Origin: Apoda limacodes
Taxonomy: Eukaryota > Arthropoda > Insecta > Lepidoptera > Limacodidae
Reading direction: 5' to 3'
DNA length: 64,000 nt
Assembly (NCBI GenBank): GCA_946406115.1
Contig: OX291546.1
Coordinates: 8,425,019 to 8,489,018, forward strand
Program-made: the position numbers and the translations under genes
Shown here: piece after piece, positions 10,606 to 22,235 of the stretch
Layout of the letters: each line of letters begins with the position of its first letter
How positions within the stretch are numbered: the stretch's first letter is position 1
Notes under the pieces: generated by a model
Database searches by the model: none
Told to the model about the DNA's origin: nothing
What the model saw: the letters and a program-made list of their open reading frames with translations, nothing else

Positions 10606-11040
10606 AAGAAATGCAGAGCCTGATAACAAAGAAAAGCAAAATAAAAAGGCATAAACCAATTAGCGATCGACCAAAAGCACTCTTGGGTGCGAAAAGGGAT
10701 TGCCGCTACGGTGTGAAGAAGAAAAGAGCTCGAGAAAATCAATGCAGCTCAAATTAGGTTGGCCAAGATTGTCAACGCCGACTACAAATTTGCACGGGTC
10801 GAGTCGACGAGCAACCCACCTTGAATCAGGCGCTTGTAACCAACTGGAATGTTTCTATTGATGTGGATGATCCGGTGGAGATAGAAATTATAAACTTACT
10901 ACTTACCAATACTGACAGTGGGGGAAATACCTACTTACCCTACCAACAAGAACATTCGGTTTGTTGCGTACGAGTACCTATGTCGATATATGCGTTTAGA
11001 TCATTTTGCGGTTAATGCATTACAAGTCTATGATGTTTTT
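10606..11040. other. Intergenic, short open frame without recognised homology
   Basis: A 64-codon frame at 10821-11015 (+) reads through low-complexity-free sequence but matches no family I know and lacks splice or promoter context. Confidence 0.3.
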
Positions 11041-11458
11041 TTAGGGTTCCCTACCCAAAGGTTAATTAGCGGAACCCTATTACATAGTATTATATAATCT
11101 GTGCTATTACTAAGACTCCGCTGTCGATGCGTCCGTCTGTCACCAGGCTGTATCTCATGAATCGTGATAGTTAGACAGTTAAAATTTTCACACAAGATGT
11201 ATTTCTGTTGCCCCTATAACAACAAACACTAAAAAACAGAATAAAATTAATTTTTTTGCTCGTTTTTGATAACTGCAACAGGCAGACGCTTGAAATATTC
11301 ACAGAATATTTAGTTAATATTTACTTTAAAATTAAATAATTAAATTAAAATAAAACAAATTTTTAAGGGGGGCTCATATACAACAAACGTGATTATTTTT
11401 GCCGTTTTTATAGATTATGGTACGGGACCCTTCCGAATCCGACTCGCACTTGGCCAAT
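11041..11458 (-). repeat. CGGCCAAGTGCGAGTCGG-type dispersed repeat, copy 2
   Basis: Inverted relative to copy 1: TTAGGGTTCCCTACCCAAAG at the left, CACCAGGCTGTATCTCATGA inside, and TCCGACTCGCACTTGGCC at the right end. All internal blocks are recognisable. Confidence 0.85.
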
Positions 11459-11976
11459 TTTTTTTTTAATAATAATTTTGTTTTGACATAATAATAAATT
11501 TAGGTCATTAGGTATGCGTCTGCGTATTTAGCATCTGTTTTTTTTTAATTTTATCTTGATATTCGGCATTTCGATAAAGGTGACTATCACTAACTTCGAT
11601 TATGAAAAGGACACAACTGGACAACTGGACACTCATACTATATATTTTTTACAAGCTTACCCTCCACTTTTAGCCATATGCTGATATTCTGTCATGACAG
11701 CAAAAGCAAGTGAAATCATGAGAACAGTTCAAATGTTACTAAGTACCTACCTACTTCAACTTCCGGCTATTTAGATTTCACTACTCAGACTTGTTTGACT
11801 TGAAAATATAAGGATGAGACCAATGTCTAGCAGTAGACTTTTAGTGGCTGATATAATGATAAGGTGTGAACAAGGTTATTTTATTAGATAGTCCAACCAC
11901 GATCAATCATAAAATTAGGGTGCTTAGTGTTTTTTATACCTATAACTCTATAATTCTAATTTCTTGTAGTTCTGAA

Positions 11977-12526
11977 CAGAGGCGGCTCGTGACAATTTTT
12001 AGTGGGTGTTCAATAAAAAACCATAGGAATTGCTTAAATGCTCACTTTTTATTATGAATCTATTTACTCACTTACAAATTGTATGTTATGTATATTGCGC
12101 GTATGTTTTCGTGCCACATTTTTGTGGCCCTTTGCCTTTATTTCAAGCTGAATTACTAAAATCTTTTTGCACTGTTTAATCACATTTTATTTTGCCTACT
12201 TATTAGACAATTACAAACTGTTTATGTAAGTACCTGCTTAGTTCCTGGAAGACCAAACTACGCTCGTTTTTATTACAACGCCATCTATTGTCAAGTAGCT
12301 ATAGTGTTGCTGTGTCGGTAAAAATAATAGTATTACTACCCGCCCATAGATGTCAGGATATTTTTCAGTTCATCATTGCCTAAAAACACGGATAAACGAC
12401 ATTTTCTAAAAATGGAACCTTACTAGATCGATTTGTCAAATCTAAAAACATATTGTTTATTAATTAGATAAAATATTATTAATGGGAGTGCGCTGCACCA
12501 GCGTTGCTTAGGGCGAGCCGCCTCTG
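11977..12526. mobile_element. 550-bp MITE with CAGAGGCGGCTCG terminal inverted repeats
   Basis: The left end CAGAGGCGGCTCG and the right end CGAGCCGCCTCTG are a perfect 13-bp inverted pair. The start CAG..GGCGGCTC is typical of hAT-family MITEs in insects. I could not see an 8-bp target duplication (GTTCTGAA against GGTGTGAG), so the copy is old or the borders have changed. No protein is encoded. Confidence 0.7.
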
Positions 12527-12966
12527 GGTGTGAGACTAATTTTCTAGTTGGGACACATACCTATTTAGAAAAAAAAACTTTCATTCACTTTCATCTTCTT
12601 ATTCCTTGTACACACTTTTATTTATCCTTATTTTCCATAGATCCCTTGAGAAAAGTCCAAATCCAAACACAGGGCAATATTGCATCTGATAATTCTTTAT
12701 TTCTTTTATATTTCAGTGTTTATACGCCCTATTATTGAGCATAAAAGTAAGACTTGCAACGCTTTTAATAAAGCCAGGGGGATTATGTTAACGCCTGACG
12801 ATTATCTCGTGAGCGGACATTGCTCAAAGGGACGCTTTTGCTAAAGATTAAAATACTTAGGAGTTGTTTTTACTTCCTTAATAGTGCAAAGGTATTTATT
12901 AGCTGTTTTATTAGGTACATAGGTAAATATTTTAAATAGGTCATTATATTATGATTGAAAATAATC

Positions 12967-13236
12967 CATAGATACTAATATTATAAACGCCAAAGTAACT
13001 CTGTCTGTCTGTCTGTTGCCTCTTCACGCTTAAACCGCTGTATCGATTAATATGAAATTTGGCATGGAGATATGTAGTTTGAGTCCCGGGAAAGAGACAT
13101 GGTACTTGAAAACGTCATGCGTGAGTGGTTTTTCTTTTATAATTGAGCACTTGCCGGTGAAATACTACATCGATAACCAAATTTAGGGGGGTTGGAACCG
13201 CGGGCAAATTTGGCATGGAGATAGGGCAAAAGCTAA
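12967..13236 (+). mobile_element. Helitron-like element with a duplicated internal block
   Basis: Begins ATACTAATATTATAAACGCC, has TAACTCTGTCTGTCTGTC, CCTCTTCACGCTTAAACC and GATAACCAAATTTAGGGG. Just before the terminus, GCGGGCAAATTTGGCATGG repeats an internal block (AAATTTGGCATGGAGATA, first at about 13060) before GGGCAAAAGCTAATA, so the 3' end has been rearranged. Confidence 0.75.
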
Positions 13237-14573
13237 TAGATAATAAATAGTACGGAACCCTATTGTCACAATGTTGAAAACGGTTTTGATCGGTTTTCTA
13301 CTTTCTACTTTTTATTTGGTAATATACTGATTGTGAGTGCCCTTGGTGTATATGTATTTTAGTATTACTATTTTAGTTTACGTATATGTACAATTATATA
13401 ACAATGAAGTGAAAAGTTTTCAAGTTTTTCTTAGATTTACATTTTTAAGTTTATCTACATTTTCCAAATAAATAAATTATTACCCAAACAAGATAGTATA
13501 ATTTCTACTGGGCTTTCGGAAGTTTAACACAATGGATGTGCAACTAAGCCGACAAACAAACCGACAAAAAAACCGTCAAAATATTGAGAAGTTGACCTCT
13601 ACTAATTCTAATACTCTTCGCTACCTCTTAATATTTTTTTTATACATATTATTAATGTATTTTTTATAAGTAATAATACACTATGGAACACACAGCTACA
13701 TTGTATTATCTTTAAACATGATTTCTACGGTGGTACCTAAATTTTGCTTTATTTTACCAATTTTCCCTATTGAGTACTTTTTACGGTTGTTTGGAGTTCC
13801 TTCCAAGAGTTTTTAGAACATTGGGTAAACAGTGTTAATGAGATTGCACAGATTATACCTGATATTGTTTACCTAAGTTGTTATTGGAATAAGCTTGTTA
13901 GAGGGGGATCTTGAATTAATTGGATGAAACTTCTGCTAAAACATCAAGTGCTCTAAACTAACACAATAGCTTTTCCTTCAAGCTTTTACCTATTCATAAT
14001 CTACACTAATAAGTAAAATTTGCTTGTCTATCTGTATGTAGGTATGTATATTTTCACAGTTTTTTTACAAACGGCGTAATCAGCGGCTGGATACACTCCC
14101 ATATCTCATGCGAATAGCCTCTTTTTTACGACTAGGTACTTTAGCCCTGCGTGACAAGGGGTGAGCCTATCGCCTAACCCTGGCGCTGACGCAGTGTATC
14201 TCGACTAAGGTGGTTTTATATATGTCTCATACGTCGTAAATAACCAGCGTTAAAGTAATATGTGGTTAAATAAATTTGACGGTAAAACGACCTGGGGCAC
14301 AATTATATACCACCATTGCCAGTTTGTCTATCAGTGATAGTTATAAACAAAATATAAAATAATACATATATCACTATCAGTTCATATTTGAAACCTTCAA
14401 TCGAATCGATCATTTTTGCAATTTTGTGTTTCTCCTTTATATATATATAGTTTAACTAACTTTTGTTTCAGGCTCCGCTACGCACGTTTCGGTCGTTACC
14501 GCGGGATCATTATGGCAGTGGCGATTAATCTTTGAATTTATCAATAAAAATCCGATTTAAAAACATCGTATAT
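13237..14573. other. Intergenic with minor repeat pieces
   Basis: A short GTACGGAACCC piece at 13248-13260, a block at about 14070-14180 (CAGCGGCTGGATACACTCCC) that has relatives at 51555-51640 and 63285-63370, and otherwise nothing supported. Confidence 0.4.
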
Positions 14574-15209
14574 TTAAAAAGAAATTTTTATCACAATCCA
14601 TTTATAAAACACAAAGAAATCAATCAATTTGCATTTATTTCGGCGAATTAAGCCGTTTTCAATGCAATTATTACAAATAGTATTAAATAATATGTATATA
14701 CAACTTATTCTAGTTTCAGAATAATAATCATAAAGTTGACAGTTGTAAGGTCTGTGTTTTGACAATTATGTAGAACAGTCAAAAAAAAAAATTACTTTTA
14801 ATGGCATATGTTGAGACCAGGGTCCAAGACACCAGATATATGAAAATTCCCAGGTTTTAAGTTCAATTGAAGTTATAGGAGCATAGAAATGTTTTACTAT
14901 ACGTACACTATAGCATTCATTGAATTTTTTGTTATGTGTGGCAGCGTGTGTAGGGATCGGAAGTGGTGATGAGGTTATTGAGTTTGTAGTAAATCTGTGG
15001 TTGTTCATAAGTATGTGTAGAGGGGTTGTAGTTTCACCAATGTAAAAACAAGGACAGTGTTTACATTCTAGTATATATATACAGCACTTGCTTTTACAAT
15101 TAATGTTTCTTTGAGTTATGTAGTATTTTGTGGTATTTGGTGTATGAATAATAGGGTCAGTATTTATTATTGGGCCAGTTTCAGAGCTTCTGTTCCAAAT
15201 TAACACCAA
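14574..15209 (-). mobile_element. Penelope-like element remnant: GIY-YIG endonuclease and 3' tail
   Basis: A minus-strand frame 15209-14766 encodes CCIYILECKHCPCFYIGET followed by TTPLHILMNNHR, which fits the GIY-YIG nuclease that sits C-terminal to the reverse transcriptase in Penelope-like elements (IY..C..C...YIGET....R...H). Further down, ELKTWEFSYIWCLGP is the usual C-terminal region of that family. The reverse transcriptase is absent, so this is a 5'-truncated copy, as expected of target-primed insertion. The region 14574-14765 behind the stop contains CGGCTTAATTCGCCGAAATA, likely the 3' untranslated tail. Confidence 0.75.
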
Positions 15210-15794
15210 TATTTTTTTTCACCAAAAGTTTATTTTATAAGTGTACAACCATAAAACAGTTCTTACGGTTTGTACATAAAGGATAACAGTTTTAGGTACG
15301 TTTGTTAAATGGCGCATTATTTTTAATGATAATCGATTATTTTTATTGAATCATTTTATATTACTTCGTCGCGATCATCGAAAATGTAATATCGATTGAA
15401 ACGTGCTTCTCACTTGTCACATTAAGCTGACAGCTGTCACAGGGGACTTCGTGGGTGGAATAGGGTATAGGTAATAGTAAGATACCTATATTATGTAAAA
15501 GGCGAACGGACTCAAGACCTGCATAAATATGATAAAGCATAAAGAAAATTCGGATATTAGGTAACACAAAACGAAAAGAGTGACGAACAACAAGTAAACC
15601 TGACTAAAAAGAGGTGTGACGCGCTTCCAAATAACATAACTTTTAGAGATAGATTCTAGAAAGTCTTTTTAATACATTCGAAACACTACTTAATGCCTGC
15701 TGACATGGTTGTCATTTTGACATTGTTAAGACAGTCTAGTCTATGATGTGTGTGTTCACACTCTTTGGTAGGCAACAAATAAAGTATAAACGTT

Positions 15795-15819
15795 ATGGCA
15801 TTTTTAAGAATAAAAACAA
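15795..15819 (+). other. Possible short first exon with strong splice donor
   Basis: ATGGCATTTTTAAGAATAAA opens a frame that runs into GTAAGTCGG, a near-perfect donor, and a TTTTTTCTTTAG acceptor follows 81 bases later, an intron size common in this genome. The joined frame closes after only 19 codons, so its meaning is unclear. Confidence 0.15.
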
Positions 15820-15898
15820 GTAAGTCGGTATATTAGTACTCTATTCATATTTTATTACTATTACTAATTTATTATTCTATAATAACCATATTTTTTCT

Positions 15899-16156
15899 TT
15901 AGGTTTTTATTATTTCTTCTTCGTCTTCAATCTTTAGATAACCAATCTGCTTAAAGTATCTTAGATTTACTTCCATACAGTCCAAGCCAAAACCTCGTAA
16001 AACACTTCTAATTAAAGACTTTAAGGGATACGAAAGGCATTTGTTAAATGACAATAAAAATGTAGCTGGAAGGGCTAAAACTAATTTAAAAATTAACACC
16101 AGAAACTCAACGGTGGTGTCATTACTCTTATTGTCCAACAAGACATTGTCTGTCTC
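15899..16156 (-). CDS. Unrecognised open frame, possibly a 3' terminal exon
   Basis: A minus-strand frame of about 86 codons with no ATG near its start, containing a hydrophobic run (FLVLIFKLVLALPATFLLSF) that could be one membrane segment and an acidic end (KIEDEEEIIKT). An AATAAA lies 26 bases after the TAA stop (complement of 15868-15873). The 5' side begins just after a stop and an AG, so an upstream exon would be needed, and none was found. I do not recognise the protein; it may be a chance frame or a pseudogene. Confidence 0.22.
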   Translation of the reverse strand, partial: ETDNVLLDNKSNDTTVEFLVLIFKLVLALPATFLLSFNKCLSYPLKSLIRSVLRGFGLDCMEVNLRYFKQIGYLKIEDEEEIIKT

Positions 16157-16577
16157 TTATTGAAAACTAATCATCGTTCGGAGCCAACTAAGGTAATTAT
16201 TTAAACTAATGTTAAATTTTCTCATTAAAAAGTTGCAACGTTTTGTTTAGTCGTTAATTGCTATTTCAAATTAATTTATCTCTGTTAGTGAGCTGTCCGT
16301 TCTAAGTTGAATTTATGAATTTAATTCTACGAATTTTGGATGCAAAAACGCCTTTTAGAATAATTAGGTAAAGTAGTTATTGTTTCAGTAATTAAAGTAT
16401 CAAAATAGCTTGTTGTTTAAAGTTTTTTATGATTTTGTTTTGTAAGCTCAATATTTTTTAATTAATAATATAGTTTGATAAGATATAAGAATTACCAAGA
16501 CTATTTTAGGCAACTTAAAATAAAAATCACTAACAGTCGTGTTAGTTAACTCTGGGTACTACGTACCAATAACTTTA

Positions 16578-16867
16578 GTAGAGTCTCTAACAAAAATGCA
16601 AAGGGTCAAATTACGGTCGATATTTTGATCTGATCGAAAAAAGTCAAGACATCATATTGCGTAGGTTCTGGAGCTCGAACTGAGTTTTTAACGAAAAATG
16701 CGAAGGATCAAATTGCGTACTATATAGCTAGGTCTGACTTTAACGAAAACTGCGAAGGGTCAAATAACGACCTACTATTGCCTAATCTGAGTTTTTGATA
16801 TGTTATTTCGCATCAAATTACGTACTGTTGCTTGATCTGAGTTTTAACGAAACATAAAATTACATGC
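16578..16867 (+). repeat. Degenerate tandem repeat, unit about 53 bp, about five copies
   Basis: A unit resembling CTGAGTTTTAACGAAAAATG followed by CGAAGGGTCAAATTACG recurs at about 16586, 16679, 16733, 16787 and 16839. The spacing is about 93 once and then 54, 54 and 52. Copies differ by several substitutions and small indels. Confidence 0.65.
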
Positions 16868-17040
16868 TTTATTTGTTTTAAAATTTGTTCTGATTTTTTT
16901 TCATAAGTGGAGTGTATTACACAAGGTATTACTTTTAAACTAACAATTTAATAATTACAAAGTTGTCTTGATTTTGAATTTCTTTTCACCGTGCATTTGC
17001 GAGTAACTTCACTCAGCTGCTTGAGGTATTTTCTATAAAA

Positions 17041-17276
17041 TCCATACTAATATTATAAATGCGAAAGTAACTCCTTCTGTTCGTCTGTTACCTCTTCACG
17101 CTTAAACCGGTGTACCAATGAAATTGGCCATGGTGATATGTAAATTGAGTCCCGAGAAAGGACATAGGCTACTTGAAAACGTCAAGTGTAAGTTGTTTTT
17201 TTTTCTATAATATATAATGAATATTTTTTCTATTGAAATTGAAATCCTACACCGATAACCAAAAGGCAAAAGCTAG
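17041..17276 (+). mobile_element. Helitron-like element, nearly complete
   Basis: Begins TCCATACTAATATTATAAAT and ends AAAGGCAAAAGCTAG, with the internal CTCTTCACGCTTAAACCGG, TTGAGTCCCGAGAAAGG and CCTACACCGATAACC blocks in order. The usual GGGCGGGTG..CCGCGGGC segment near the 3' end is deleted. Confidence 0.8.
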
Positions 17277-18150
17277 TTTAATAATAAATATACAAATTAA
17301 ATTATTAAAAATATATACATATATTAAAAACATAAATATACATATATATATTTATAAATAATCGAAATGAATAAAATGAAGTGATGTATGAAATAAAGGT
17401 TTATAAACTAGGAGTTAAAGTAAGAAACGAACTTTGGGAAAACGTGTTATTCAGTGATTAACTTTGTTTCTCAGAATGTTAGATTTGTGAAGGTTTGAAA
17501 GCTAAATAATCTTAATTAGTGGACTCAGGTCGCATAAAAGAACTTTAGAGGCTGATCATGTTTCGGATCAGATTCTAATATACCACAAACAAACGAAGAA
17601 AAGTGACATTCGGGGACATACTTTATGATTGCACTATAGGAGGTAAAATGGGGGTTGGAAGTTCGTTAAGGAATCCATATTTTTTTAAGTTTAATGCGTA
17701 AAAATTAGTATTTGGTCTTAAGGTTGAAAATAATGATAATCCCCTAAAGGGCAAATAGAGGATGAAATTTTAATGATTATTCCGATTTATTTGTAAGTAA
17801 AACCAAGCTTTCTTTTTAGTCAAACGAATACTAAAATAAGCTAGTGTATTATAAAACCGTATATAACAGTTTCTAAAGCTTCTAGCTTTTGATTTATTTC
17901 TGACTTTACTAACTTGACTATTTGTATAACCTTGGTGACAAATCAATTATGGTACCATAGATATTATACTGACTATAAAACATAATCCTATCGTATTTGG
18001 GTTCTATGGATTTGTATCAACAAATACTAAAGCTCTTAATTTTGTCAAGGGTTTGATGATGGAGCCGGAAGGTGGCGTGGAGTCTTTATTCTATTGATTA
18101 TTATGGTCTTATATAATTAAATATAATAGAAAAGTAATTCAATAAAAAAC
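17277..18150. other. Intergenic, nothing identified
   Basis: AT-rich with short TATA-rich runs (17290-17370). No supported gene or repeat. Confidence 0.4.
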
Positions 18151-18596
18151 CGGCCAAGTGCAAGTCTGGCTCGCGCACCGAGGGTTCCGTGCAAACTTAT
18201 TATATATGTTGTTGTATATTATTAAAAATATTTTTATTATATGATGTAGCTATAAATTTACGGTTTTCGCAATTTTTCCTTTATCTGTGCTATAAGACGT
18301 TGCTTCTTACCAAATTTCAAGATTCTGAGTTCAGGGGAAGGTTTTGATTCCCTTGCGAGTTTCGAAAATTTGCGGCATAAACGGCTGTATCTTTTGATTG
18401 CGTTGGCTTAGAAGTTTGATTTTTTTCACAGCTTTAAGGGACAGTAGACCTGAGTATTTGATATAAATTTTAGCTTGATACCTCCACGAGTTCCTGAGTC
18501 AAACGGATGGACGGACGGACGGACAGACGGACGGACAAACAAAGTGATCCTAAAAGGGTCCCATTTTTTCCTTTCGAGGTACGGAACCCTAAAAAG
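18151..18596 (+). repeat. CGGCCAAGTGCGAGTCGG-type dispersed repeat, variant copy 3
   Basis: Opens CGGCCAAGTGCAAGTCTGGC with GAGGGTTCCGTGC, ends GAGGTACGGAACCCTAAAAA, and carries the ACGGACGGACGGACAGACGG run and GTGATCCTAAAAGGGTCCC. The middle differs from copies 1 and 2, so it is a separate subfamily sharing the ends. Confidence 0.8.
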
Positions 18597-18833
18597 GAGG
18601 AGATTATTTGTCAATTGGTCAGCATTTCTTTAATGTATGTCCTCTTATAACTTTGTTGTTTGTGAACCGATATTGGCGGGTTATTGGTAAGGATCGATAC
18701 AGAAAAACACAAAGTTACAATAATTGCGAATGAAAATAAAAATAAAAGCAATTGCAATTCTATCATTAGTGGCTACTTAGATGATCTATTGGAATGTTTG
18801 TTTACTTTGTTTACATTACGTGCCACCATTTTT

Positions 18834-18905
18834 TTTAACCCCCGACAGAAAAAGAGGGGTGTTATCCTATATTTACATTGTAAGTATTCCCTTGATTCTA
18901 TATAA
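18834..18905 (+). repeat. Fragment of a CCCCGACAGAAAAAGAGGGGTGTTAT-type repeat
   Basis: CCCGACAGAAAAAGAGGGGT followed by GTTATC matches the start of the longer copy at 60478-60675 (ACACAAAAAGAGGGATGTTA). Confidence 0.55.
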
Positions 18906-19236
18906 TAAAGTCACATCAGGCATTTGCCAGATTTTAATGTGTTCGTATTGTCCTTCGCTTAATCGATTTATTTGAAAGAAAAAGCTGACATTAAAAGTGC
19001 ACTTGTCGGAGGTAGCCTCGGGGAGCCATGTCGTTGAATAACGCTTACTGCGTCGAGGACGCCGCTTGGTCCCCCACTTGACTCTTACATTTAGGATCCC
19101 ACTTGACATTTACAGATATTAAACTATATAGGACTTTGTTTTCACAATTAATTGATTTTGTACGTATGCAAAAGTACGCAATATCCACAGAAGTTCTTTT
19201 GAAATAAAAAAAATTTAGATAAACTACTAAAAAAAA

Positions 19237-19490
19237 TCGGCCAAGTGCGAGTCGGACTTGAACACGAAGGGTTCCGTACCATTATCTATAAAAACGGCAA
19301 TAATGTTGTTGTTGTATGGGATCACCCTAAAATATTTTTTTAAATTGTGTTTTTTAGTATCCGTTGTTATAGAGGCAACAGAAATATATCTTCTGTGAAA
19401 ATTTCAACTGCCTAACTATCACGGTTCATGAGATACAGTGGGTGACAGATGGACGGACAGACGAACAGCGGAGTCTTAGTAATAGGGTTC
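19237..19490 (+). repeat. CGGCCAAGTGCGAGTCGG-type dispersed repeat, shortened copy 4
   Basis: Same start and the blocks GAAGGGTTCCGTACCATTAT, TAACTATCACGGTTCATGAG and AGCGGAGTCTTAGTAATAGG, but the closing GTACGGAACCC is replaced by unrelated sequence. Confidence 0.75.
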
Positions 19491-19558
19491 ATTAGGGTTA
19501 ATTTAATTGTGTCGGTGGTGATTCATTACGTGAGCCACCTAATCCATATAAATGAATC

Positions 19559-19795
19559 TCATTTCTTAACATATACGAACAATCTTCTAGGCTAGGTTTA
19601 TTATAAATACCTAGCTTTATTTCTAAACAAATAAGAACAATGTCATTTTCTAGACTTAGTTAAACAACTTAATAAATTAAGCTTTGTTTCTAAACATATG
19701 AATAATTTCATCTTCTGGGTTAGGTTGATTATAAATAACTAACCTTATTTCGAAGCATATAAGAACAATTTCATCTTTTCTATATTGATTCTTAA
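19559..19795 (+). repeat. Degenerate tandem repeat, unit about 61-67 bp, about four copies
   Basis: Units start at about 19559, 19619, 19686 and 19747 and share TTTCTAAACATATAAGAACA, TTTCATCTTCTAGG and GATTATAAATAACTA with the next unit. The last unit is truncated. Confidence 0.65.
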
Positions 19796-21385
19796 ATATA
19801 TTTTTGAAACTTTTAAATATTTTTTTCCTTTTGGCAGCTCAACCATTTAAAGGGAAAGGTAGATTGTTTTAGTAGATGAAAAAAATCTATCAACTACTTA
19901 AAAGTATTAAATAAAAATAAAGTTAAAAAACTAAAACCTGATCACCGAAAAAAGAACTGAAAAGTATGAAATAAGAAAATATTCGTGTCAGAAATCATAG
20001 CCTAAAATTCCTGTTGTTCAGTGCTTTTTTACCAGTCACTGTTTTAATAGACAATTTAATTTAATAGACAATTTACTGTATAAAAAATATAACGAACGGC
20101 AGGTAGTAGTATATAATGTTAAATTAAATAAAATGGTTTAAGTCATATTTTCATCTTGAGGCGTGAGTCAATTTAGTACTATATATACCTATAGGCATGA
20201 TCCTTTTGACTTTAAGAACTAAATGGAACGCGATGATGAGCCACACCTCTAAAATGTTGGCTTATTTATTATCATCTGGAATACCCAAGTTAATTGTGTT
20301 GTAATAATCTTCAATGAAATCTTCTAACATTAGAAGCTTTATGTTTCATAACAGAAGTCAATAAAGCGGTTCCACAGGATTAAGTAGATAGAGGATTACC
20401 TATTGGATTTTATTTTATGTCTTAGCTTATCCACCAAGGGAGGTCTAATAGTAAAATGTTTAATAATCAGATGATAATAACTAAGTTTTGCTTAAATTAG
20501 ATACTAAAGTGACACTCTTGAGCACAGGCTATAGAGCGTGGTGTAGAGGTAGTGCGTACTACAAAAATGTCACGATTACTACATATTGTTTTTTTCACAA
20601 TCTTAATTTTATCTTTTATATGTTCACAATAATATTGATTGTTTCACCAAAAAAAGTAACGTTCACAAAGTTAATACTACTATTAAAAAAAATTGGTCAA
20701 CATTAAAAATCAATTAATTCCAGATTTCGAGATTGATTGATTGCGATTACAAGCTTAGAAATACTATAGACAATCGCAAGGAATTTTCTTAAATGGAGAA
20801 TGGAGCCTCTATTTGCTAAACTCAGTGTCAAAAATTTCCGTCGTAATCTTAGCCCCATTTATAGCTCTAGATTTCTCCCTACTGATTTATCGTCAGTTAA
20901 TCAACTATTTTATCCTTATGCAAATTGTACGAAAGTTGTAATGTACAATATGATGAAATAAGTCCGTATTTTTCGGTACCATCAATAAATATACCAAGTC
21001 CGTCGAAGTCGAAGTTAATTTCCTTTCTCTGAGAATGTTTCTTTGTCTTCTCCTTTCTCTCTACAGAATATATTTCTTCCACTCTATATATAGTAGATCG
21101 AACGACCATAGCTTAGAATCATGTACAAAAATATATTTTTAGTATATTTCTGTTGTGGAAAACGAGGCGTTACCTACAGGAGATGTAGTAACTGTCAATC
21201 GTTTCAAAAAAAAAAGTAGGTACGTTGGAAAAATAACGTAAGTTAAACGTAACCAATGAATGAATGTATGGTGAAATTGCATATGCGTCCCTATAAAACA
21301 ACTTCTATTTTTCTATAATTCTACTCGTATAACTTCTATAAAAATTATATAAATCTATAAATAAAACATGTTTTATTGTAAACTA
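19796..21385. other. Intergenic, nothing identified
   Basis: AT-rich. A 70-codon minus frame at 20897-21109 and a 72-codon plus frame at 20488-20706 show no recognised motif and are best taken as chance. Confidence 0.4.
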
Positions 21386-21389
21386 TATT

Positions 21390-21708
21390 TTGCCGGCGGC
21401 TCCGCCCACCCTAAATTTGGTTATCGGCGTGGAACTCCTTAATTAACTCATTAATTATTATACTGATGACGTTTGCGCTAGCAAGCTGTAGCTATAGCTA
21501 TAGTTCGTTTAACCTCGGTTATAGTTATTCCCGCGGGAACTTTTGAATTTTAAAAATTAGCCTATGTCTCTCACTCTCTATGTCACTCTCCATTCCTTCA
21601 ACTGTCTCCACTTAAAAAAATCACGTCAATTCGTCGCTCCGTTTTGCCGTGAAAGACGGACTAACAAACAGACACACACATACATAGCAAATTTAATGTA
21701 TAATATGA
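21390..21708 (-). mobile_element. Helitron-like element, diverged
   Basis: On the plus strand the left end reads CCGGCGGCTCCGCCCACCCT then AAATTTGGTTATCGGCG, then GGTTATAGTTATTCCCGCGG and AAAGACGGACTAACAAACAG at the right. This is the inverted Helitron-like layout; the terminal CTAG is no longer visible. Confidence 0.65.
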
Positions 21709-22235
21709 TTAAACATATATCCAAAAGACACTAGTCGGCTAGTCTTCCATTCCTAACGATCTTAGTATTTTGGGTCAAATGGGCAAGATGTACTTTGGAA
21801 CTCTGTGACTCATCTATTTATATACTTTTCTTATACTCGCATATTGATATAGAACAACAAAAAAGGAATCACGTACCCTCCCTTGTGATTCAATTATTGT
21901 AAGTGCTAAATCATGTCGTAAAGTAATGTGGTTATATAATAACAAGGCAATAAATACCGTATTTATTTTGTTATCACTGACATAATCACCATTTATTCTT
22001 ATAACGAGTTTAGCTAATTACAAAGCCGTAAGTAAATCATGTGTGTGAATATTTCCATAACATTACCTTTATTATATTATTATCTGTTACACTGCTTTGT
22101 GCCCTACATCTTACGGGATTTATGAGTATTTTTACTGTAATAATTGCTTAGATTAGGGTGTTGGACCAAATTGGTAAAAAGAATTGTCTGGATCGCAAAA
22201 ACTGATAATGAAGAAATCAAATACATACCTTTTTT

